64,000 bases of DNA from Asterias amurensis. Its lineage: Eukaryota; Echinodermata; Asteroidea; Forcipulatida; Asteriidae. The DNA lies in the NCBI RefSeq assembly GCF_032118995.1, contig NC_092667.1, forward strand, positions 2,658,931 through 2,722,930. Direction: 5' to 3'. The notes beneath the pieces were generated by a model. That model was not told the origin of the DNA. It searched no databases and worked only from the letters and a program-made list of their open reading frames with translations. Made by a program: the position numbers and the translations under genes. Shown here one piece after another: positions 57,298 to 64,000 of this stretch (its first letter is position 1; the number at the start of each line of letters is the position of its first letter).

Positions 57298-57476
57298 ATG
57301 CTTGTTAAGGCACCGGATCAGATCATGAGAGAGTCGGCCCACCAACCGACGACGAGGGACCCCCCGTCCGTATCCTCCACACACCAGGTGCCCGAGGCAC
57401 AGGAGAGGGGAGGGGGTGGTGCGAAGGGCTCCAGGGCCTGCTGCTTCTGCTGGTGCTGCTGTTGCAGTTGCTCGTG
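57298..57476 (+). CDS. RGS coding exon A (cysteine string)
   Basis: Acceptor TTTCTTTCCACAG (exon from 57281); donor GTGGTAGGA (GT at 57477). Encodes MLVKAPDQIMRES to CCFCWCCCCSCS. Ends after two bases of the final Cys codon. Confidence 0.92.
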
Positions 57477-60400
57477 GTAGGATCACTTCGATTTTAACCT
57501 TTATCATGATGAACCCATCTTTGGGTCTCTTCTTTGAAACAAATGTTATCTTCTCTTGAAATTTTACTTATTGAGGTGTTGTAGTTTTTGAGAAATGAGT
57601 AAAAGTAATAATTTTCGTCTCAGTTTTAGCATGTAAAAACGTATTAACCAGTTATGATATGGTTTTGGTATATTATCATAACTGGTTAAGGGGATTTTAC
57701 ATGCTAAAATCATTTTGGTCTCATGAGACCAAAATGATTTTGTGACTTGTTTTACTCATTTCTCAAAAACTACACAACCATAGTTAGTAATATTCTAAGG
57801 GAAGCTTTCCACTATCATTATCTTCAAACCCTGTAAGTTTAATGTAAATCTGTGGACATTTTTAAAAAGTACCCAAATCCTTTAAGCAAGATTTGTTTGT
57901 GCTTAGAAAGTTCCTACAGGCTTTCTGAAATTTTTCCCTGTCCCTCGTGTTATGTAGACGGACTGAACACACTGTTCGGGCCGTCGCCAATAGTTCTTTT
58001 CAGAAGCACTTTTTCTAATAGAGATTATTACATGGGTATCAGCTATAAACTTAGTTTTCTACTTGCCTTCAATACTATGTATGTTTCACAAAAAAACCTG
58101 CGCCAAGGCTCAAGGGTTCAAGTTCATAATATTATAACCTTCCTGACAAATTGGACCTATTCGTATAGCTTACCTTACTTGATTTGATAAACTGTTCTCT
58201 TATCGTAATTGTAGAACAACAATTGTCTCGTTTAAAGGCAGTGGACACTATTGGTAATTACTCAAAATAATTATTAACATAAAAACTTACTTGGTCACGA
58301 GTAATGGGGAGAGGCTGATAGAATAAACCCTGTGAGAAACGGCTCCCTCTGAAGTAATGTAGTTTTCGAGAAAGAAGTAATTTTCCACGAATTTTATTTC
58401 GAGACCTCAAGTTAAGAATTTGAGGTCAAGAAGGCAAGCATCTGAAAGCACACAACTTCTTGTAACAGGAGTGTTTTTTCTTTCATTATTATCGCGCAAC
58501 TTCGATGACCGATTGAGCTCAAATTTTCACAGGTTTGTTATATAATGCATGTGTTGAGATACACCAAGTGAGAAGACTGGTCTTTGACAATTAACAATAG
58601 TGTCCACAGTAGTGTCTTTAAAAAAAAGTTTATAAACCTTGTCTTATCTTCAGAGCTCAAAGTACACACAAATCCAAAAACAGCCACATTAAATTCAGAA
58701 GTTAACCATCAAGTATTAAGTATAATACAAATGACAAATTCATCGTGCTTCGTAATGGTCTCACGAATGCAGTAAAGATACAACGGTAACATTGATGATA
58801 GGATTACATGAGGAATACTATTTTGTCGTCGGTTTTACAAGAAACTATTTTCTCCACTGCGTCTTATTGTGCAGCAATGTTACCCCTGTTTTACAAGGAT
58901 CTTTTGGGAGCTTGTTCTTCTCAGACGAACATTCTGTTTGGATTACTGAAGTTGTTTTCGTCATGTTAGGCCAGCTGTTAAGGGCACTGGACAAGTTTGG
59001 TAATTGTCAGAGACCAGTATTCTCACTTGGTGTATCCCAACATATGCATACAATAAGAAATCTGTGAACATTTTGACTCAATCGGTCATCGCAAGTTGCG
59101 AGAGAATAATGAAAGAAAAACACCATTGTTGCACAAATTGGTGTGCATTCAGATGCCTAAAGTCTTTTAACAGATTTAAATAATAGAGTGACAAAATACT
59201 TCTTTCTAAAAAACTACGTTACTTCAGAGGGAGCTGTTTCTCACAATGTTTTATACTATCAATAGCTCTCCGTTGCTCGTTACCAAGTAAGTTTTATGCT
59301 TACAATTGTTTTTTTTAATAATTACCAATAGTGTCCAGGGCCTTTAGGTCCAGTGGAAAAACTGAACTTTGTGGTATAAGCATAAAACTTCCACAGCTGT
59401 TATCATTTTTAGACGTGGACCAATATCAGATCTTGCCCATTTGAGGGGCGAGGCTATAGGTTTTTGAGACGAAGTAATCATTCTTCATTTCCGTGTTCTT
59501 TGTTTTTTCTTGGACAGTCTAAGTATGAAGAACACCGGCAAAGAGGAATCAGGAGGCGGCTCCATGGAGTTGGCAAATGGGGATACAAATGACAAGTAAG
59601 TATTCATGAAGCATATATGCAATGGGGATTTCAAATTTAAATAAATGAATAATTCATTACTGTAAACTTGACGTCACACTACTCAAGCCTTTATTTATAG
59701 CAAATTAATGATGAGGTGTTTTGTTTAACAAGATTTGTGTCTATGATTTGTTTAAATGATAAACATGCTTATCTTTTTGACACCTTGGCAAGATTTGTGT
59801 CATGTCAATCAAAAAGTGGAGATTCGTAAGAACTTATTCAAGATGTCGGGTTGTATACATCAGTATTGGATTGTGGAACAAAACCTTATCAAAATAATAC
59901 CTGACATTTTCAGAAACACAGCGTTATTAAGCGCATAATCAAATCTTATGGTTTTCAATTTGCCGTCACACCATGCATTATCTATACTTTCGCCAGGTTG
60001 AATAGAACTGCTTGAGCAGGAAATATTGCTTAACAAATTTCTGCTTACCAGAATTGAGCATGATACCAGTCACTGAGATGCTAACATAGTTTGGTTGGTA
60101 ACCTCAGTCTGGTTATCATAATTTTGTTGTGCTTAGCTACGTTTTGTGATTTGTAGCTTTATGAAATTTGGCCCTTATCATCCTTAATTCTGAAAGACAT
60201 TGTCCTGCAACTGCAACGGAGTAGACAAATGGAATGGGTGAACTTATCGTATAGTGATATTTACTATCCCAGAGTTAGAAAGCCCAACTTTTACACTCTA
60301 ACAAAAGTGTTAAGAGTACAAACACAAATGCTGTACCCATTTTTTAAACACGTTTAAATGATAAACATGCTTATAATTTTGACAGCTGGTCAAAGTGTTT

Positions 60401-62611
60401 GGAGCATTCAGACACACACAATAATCTTAGCATGTTTTAGGTTACACAGGTGAAAAAGAATCGGGCACAAAACCTATATATGTTTAGACAAGTGTTGACA
60501 TTCTAACACTATTTTATTTTTATTTATTTATTTATTTTAAATCTTTAGACATGCACAATAGTTACAAGTTGTACAGGGGCTGTCAAGGTTTTTAAAAAAA
60601 GGTATAAAAACTGTCAGATGTGTAAAACCAGACCCCTGCCAACGATAAAAATATAATCATACAATATAAAAAGGTGATTGCACTGGAACATTTAAAATCA
60701 CGCAAAAGAAAACATTAAAACACAAGCAAAACCAGACTATTGAAAACAAAAACTGCACCCACAACAAAACACCGCAGCGATAAGAGGAACAGACAACAAT
60801 TTTTACAGTGTAGAAACCAAATTACATCAAATGTTGACTGTTTTGTGTGTTTTTCCTTAATAGTCCAACAGTTGAAGAGATACGAGTCTGGTCACATTCA
60901 TTCGATGCAATGATGAAAAGTGCAAGTAAGTAGATTCAACTATACATGTAGTAATATTCATTTTATGTCAAGTGAAAATGTAGTGAGAATCCTATGGTTG
61001 GTCCCCTTAAACTGGTTTGGAAAAAGAAGAAAAAAAACATGGTCGAAAAAATTGAACCAACTCAGAAGGATGATGTGGAGAGGATAGATTTGTTTTATTC
61101 CTTGAAACTCAAACATGACAAATTGTAGGATATGTTGCTGACAAAATAGGAAGTTTATCCATTTTTGAAAATGTTAGCCTAGAAAATATACATTGATTCG
61201 TTAAATCTAGAGCATGCTTTTCACAATGTGGAGGATAAAATGGTAATAGAAAATGTGTTGCTTTAAAATCCTGTTTCGATAGCAATTTTCGGAAGCTGTG
61301 AGGAAGAAAACAAATTATCCTGTCTTAAAACAAATTCATACAAATCTTCATTTTTAAATTTTGTTTAGGAGGTCGCAGGAGATTTCGAGACTATTTACGG
61401 TCAGAATATAGCGAAGAGAATTTACTATTCTGGCTAGCCTGTGAAGAGCTGGCGAAGGAATCCAACTCAGCTGCTGTAGAGGAAAAGGCCAGGCTAATTT
61501 ATGAGGACTATATATCGATTCTTTCACCAAAAGAGGTAAGAAAATTTTGCTCAATATTAAAACTTTTTGCAATATTTTAAGACACTTGGACTCTAGTCTT
61601 GGTATGACTTCGTGTTTTTAAGTTATAGCCAATGACAGTTACCGAGCATAAATTAAAAGGACGAAGGTATAGTTCAGCCCTCTTTCTCGAAGAAAGTGTG
61701 TTTAGTCTAGCCCTCTTTGTGGAAGAAACCTTTGTCTACTCCTCTTTTTCAAAAAAGTTGGTCTTGCCCTCTGTGTCAAAGAAACTGTTAGTGTAGTCCT
61801 CTTTTTGTCAAAGGACATTTGGTTAACAGGACATAACAGGTAAATTTCAATTGTTTGTGTAGTTCTGATCATTCCCACAATTTTGAGAACTTTGGATTCT
61901 GCCTGCTGTCACCTAGTGTCCACAAGAGTCTGTAAAGACACTGGACACTATTGGTAATTGTCAAAGACCAGTCTTCTCACTTAGTGTATCTCAACATATT
62001 CATTAAATAACAAACCTGTGAAAATTTGAGTTCAATCGGTTATCGAAGTTGCGAGATAATAATGAAAGAAAAAAAAACCCTTGTGAAGTTGTGTGCTTTC
62101 AGATGCTTGATTTCGAGACCTTAATTTCTAAATCTGAGGTCTCGAAATCAAATTCGTGGAAAATTACTTCTTTCTCGAAACTACTCCACTTCCGAGAGAG
62201 CCGTTTCTCACAATGTTTTATACAACCAACCTCTCCCCATTACTCGTTACCAAGTAAGGTTTTATGCTAATAATTATTTTAAGTAATTACCAATAGTGTC
62301 CACTGCCTTTAAAGGGAAAAATGCCTCCAGTTTAAACAATATTTTACAGGTACCCCAGGCCTACCCGGTTAGTCTGGCAGAAATAAATTTGGTGTTAAAC
62401 CATGTTTTTTATGCGATTGCCTCCCCAGGTAAGTCTGGATTCTCGCGTTCGAGAGACCGTCAATCGGAACATGGCCGACCCGACCATTCACACGTTCGAC
62501 GAAGCCCAGCAACAAATCTACATCCTCATGCACCGAGACTCCTTTCCACGCTTTCTCAACTCCAAAATGTTCCGGAGAATGGTGGAGAATGCGAGCCGGG
62601 AGAAGAAGTGA
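57298..62611 (+). CDS. RGS protein of the RZ subfamily (RGS17/19/20 type), 222 aa, 5 coding exons
   Basis: Coding exons 57298-57476, 59518-59595, 60864-60925, 61369-61535 and 62429-62611 join in frame (669 nt). RGS proteins speed GTP hydrolysis by G-alpha subunits; this subfamily acts on Gi/o and Gz. Residues 48-60 form a cysteine string (CCFCWCCCCSCSC), the palmitoylated membrane anchor that defines the group. The RGS box spans about 97-216, with FRDYLRSEYSEENLLFWLAC, EEKARLIYEDYISILSPKEV, SLDSRVRETVNRNM, IYILMHRDSFPRFLNS. It is equally close to RGS17, RGS19 and RGS20, so I give no vertebrate symbol. The first exon opens with a 3' splice site (AG at 57279-57280), so an upstream exon exists; the frame is open 5' of the ATG, so extra N-terminal residues are possible. 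Confidence 0.95.
57540..57890. mobile_element. TTTTAGCATGTAAAA-arm foldback MITE (RGS intron)
   Basis: Copy of 49503-49912; arms TTTTTGAGAAATGAGTAAAA and complement, centre GGTCTCATGAGACC, end TACCCAAATCCTTTAA. Confidence 0.7.
58232..58621 (+). mobile_element. TTAA-ended MITE, GGACACTATTGG family (RGS intron)
   Basis: TTTAAAGGCAGTGGACACTA at the left; right terminus is followed by TTTAAA. Confidence 0.78.
58978..59347 (-). mobile_element. TTAA-ended MITE, GGACACTATTGG family (RGS intron)
   Basis: TTAAGGGCACTGGACAAGTT at the left, CCAATAGTGTCCAGGGCCTT at the right; ACTTCAGAGGGAGCTGTTTC inside. Confidence 0.75.
59518..59595 (+). CDS. RGS coding exon B (linker)
   Basis: Acceptor TTTTTTCTTGGACAG; donor AAGTAAGTA (GT at 59596). 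Encodes LSMKNTGKEESGGGSMELAN and GDTND, the variable linker between the cysteine string and the RGS box. Confidence 0.88.
59600..60860. other. RGS intron between exons B and C
   Basis: Contains a degenerate GGCCCAATTTC-family foldback (about 60000-60178) and a TTTATTTATTTA simple repeat near 60520. Nothing else supported. Confidence 0.6.
60864..60925 (+). CDS. RGS coding exon C (start of RGS box)
   Basis: Acceptor TTTTTCCTTAATAG; donor AAGTAAGTA (GT at 60926). Encodes PTVEEIRVWSHSFDAMMKSA, aligned with the W-x-x-S-F-D start of the RGS box. Confidence 0.9.
61369..61535 (+). CDS. RGS coding exon D (RGS box core)
   Basis: Acceptor AATTTTGTTTAG; donor GAGGTAAGA (GT at 61536). Encodes GRRRFRDYLRSEYSEENLLF to YEDYISILSPKE, including the EYSEEN and YEDYISILSPKEV motifs. 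Confidence 0.96.
61932..62312 (-). mobile_element. TTAA-ended MITE, GGACACTATTGG family (just before the last RGS exon)
   Basis: GACACTGGACACTATTGG at the left (TTAA is diverged to GTAA), GTGTCCACTGCCTTTAA at the right; central palindrome TTTCGAGACCTTAATTTC. It ends 116 bases before the final coding exon. Confidence 0.78.
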
Positions 62612-62645
62612 GGGGCCCCAACTAACCGGGTAGGCCTGGGGTACC
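62349..62645. repeat. Perfect 25-bp inverted repeat flanking the last RGS coding exon
   Basis: GGTACCCCAGGCC...AGT (62349-62373) is exactly complementary to 62621-62645. The last RGS coding exon (62429-62611), its 3' splice site and the stop codon all lie in the 247-bp loop between the arms. Confidence 0.9.
62429..62611 (+). CDS. RGS coding exon E (end of RGS box)
   Basis: Acceptor TGCCTCCCCAG ends at 62428. The exon starts GTAAGTCTGG, a donor-like string, but reads VSLDSRVRETVNRNM, the conserved continuation of LSPKE in RZ proteins. Ends REKK, TGA at 62609-62611. Confidence 0.95.
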   Translation, partial: VSLDSRVRETVNRNMADPTIHTFDEAQQQIYILMHRDSFPRFLNSKMFRRMVENASREKK

Positions 62646-64000
62646 TCAGGTCCAACCTTCTCCTCATGACTTTTGGTGTGAAAACAAAAATTCGAAACAC
62701 TAATGATGACCTTATGGACGTTGAACGGAGCAGTGATACTGGTTAACATTGTGTAGACTTTTTAAAATGGACGACAAGACGGGCTTCAGCGATTGTCCAG
62801 CGTGGGTCTTCAAAAGACTGGTGCCCTGCTAAAGTGACAACATCACGCATGCAGACGAGCATCGCTGTGGACGATTTTAAAAATACACCATGGGGCTCGT
62901 TGACTCCACCGTGTTAGAAAACATGACGTCACTGATCAGACCACGTGACCACTAGACGAACGAGATGACGACAGCGAAGCGGTACCGCGCCGTGATGACG
63001 TGCACCGTTGAAAATTGGCTGCAATAAAATGGGCGGCATCTAACCGTTAGAGGGCGTACCACTTGCAGAGGTTTGGCGTGACCTCTTCTCCCCTTCAGGA
63101 AAGGTGTTTAAACAAAATGGCGGTCATGCTGGAAAGGGCTCTAATAATAATGGGGTCCATTTAAGAAGTTCAGAGAACCACAGAGTTGCCGACCGGCTGT
63201 ACATCGTTAACGATGAAGGATCATTCTGCTGTATATGAAGAAGATTAAACGTGAAAAAGATGGCAATGTGGCCAACATTTTCCTCAGGGATTATTCACAA
63301 ATTTACACATCATCGGCGTGATGAAGTTATACAAGAAAATGATGGAATGATAAAGAACAGGAAGGGAATCTTAAATTGAAACCCAGAGCTTTTCATTATA
63401 CAAGGGCTGCATGCTGTAATACTCGATATCCACAAGTTGGTGTTTACCTGTATTATGGCAGATCGAGAACGTGTGTGATACCAAGGGTGACATGTCGCTT
63501 GCCCCGTTATGGATGCAATTAGTGAAAGAACTTCAAAGTTTCTCCACCGGTTTTGGCTTCGGGTGATCGAGATACAATCTTGCAAGGCTAGCTGTAGGTT
63601 CGCTGGGGTCGATGAGAAACCAATTCCAAAGCATGTATGTCTCGCCCAAAACAAGACTTGTTTCCAAAAACGTTAGTTTTCATTTTCATCCAAATTTGCA
63701 ATTACTTGTCTACGCAAAGGGTCTTAAAAACAAAGGTCATTCGTTGTAAATTATTTTGTGGCAATCATGCAAAGCCAAATCGGGATTACAAGTTACATAA
63801 CCTTGCTGTGTAGTGTATTTTTGTCTGATGGTTAACTGTTTTCTCATCATCCCCACGAGCGACTCTGAAGAGCCTATTTATAGATTGATGACGTCAACGG
63901 TAATTGATGAGGGATACCTTAATCCGATCATGTGGAATTAAACCATTGTGGATTACCTAATCCAAGCTATTGCTGTGAAGAGACTTTGAAGCAAACACAT
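62612..64000 (+). other. Presumed RGS 3' UTR and downstream DNA
   Basis: No coding sequence recognised. AATAAA at about 63025 is a candidate polyadenylation signal, some 410 bases after the stop. Nothing else can be supported to the window end. Confidence 0.45.

Noticed and set aside
62369..62749. 126-codon frame on the - strand over the last RGS exon
   Set aside because: Shadow of the RGS exon and its inverted repeat.

Overview
This is animal nuclear DNA, AT-rich and full of introns, with consensus GT-AG splice sites and many short foldback transposons. Four protein-coding genes can be read, all on the + strand: OST4 (coding exon 1381-1497), PEX13 (4 coding exons, 3552-9193), TRAPPC12 (11 coding exons, 11893-25260) and an R4/RZ-type RGS gene of the RGS17/19/20 group (5 coding exons, 57298-62611). 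The proteins are bilaterian-like, with one RZ-type gene standing for the three vertebrate paralogues. A decayed RAG1-N-terminus-like RING fragment and the density of foldback elements suggest an invertebrate deuterostome, most likely an echinoderm and perhaps a sea star. That placement is inference.

Layout. 1-3300: OST4 with a large Mutator-like foldback element upstream and a spliced 3' UTR. 3420-9680: PEX13, with transposons in its introns and in the region after its stop codon. 9860-10200: a palindrome whose two arms each carry a tRNA-like promoter sequence. 10900-25260: TRAPPC12. Its intron 3 holds a 3.8-kb minisatellite of 32-33 bp units that inverts orientation in the middle. 25261-57280: about 32 kb without a recognisable intact gene, made of foldback elements, SINEs, Penelope-like remnants, a second minisatellite (36600-37590) and the RAG1-like remnant on the - strand (47469-47884). 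57298-62611: the RGS gene, whose last coding exon is bracketed by a perfect 25-bp inverted repeat. 62612-64000: presumed 3' UTR and downstream DNA.

Functions. OST4 is a tiny membrane subunit of the ER oligosaccharyltransferase. PEX13 is the SH3-bearing membrane docking factor for peroxisomal matrix protein import. TRAPPC12 is a TPR subunit of TRAPPIII in ER-Golgi traffic and autophagy. The RGS protein is a palmitoylatable GTPase-activating protein for Gi/o/z alpha subunits. They do not form a pathway. OST4, PEX13 and TRAPPC12 are linked head to tail here, and all three human orthologues lie on chromosome 2p, which suggests retained ancestral linkage.

Mobile DNA dominates the rest. Several related foldback families end in TTAA and share AGG...CCT-type termini, which fits the Kolobok superfamily. 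All gene calls come from reading exons and splice sites by eye. Untranslated exons, promoters and polyadenylation sites are much less certain.
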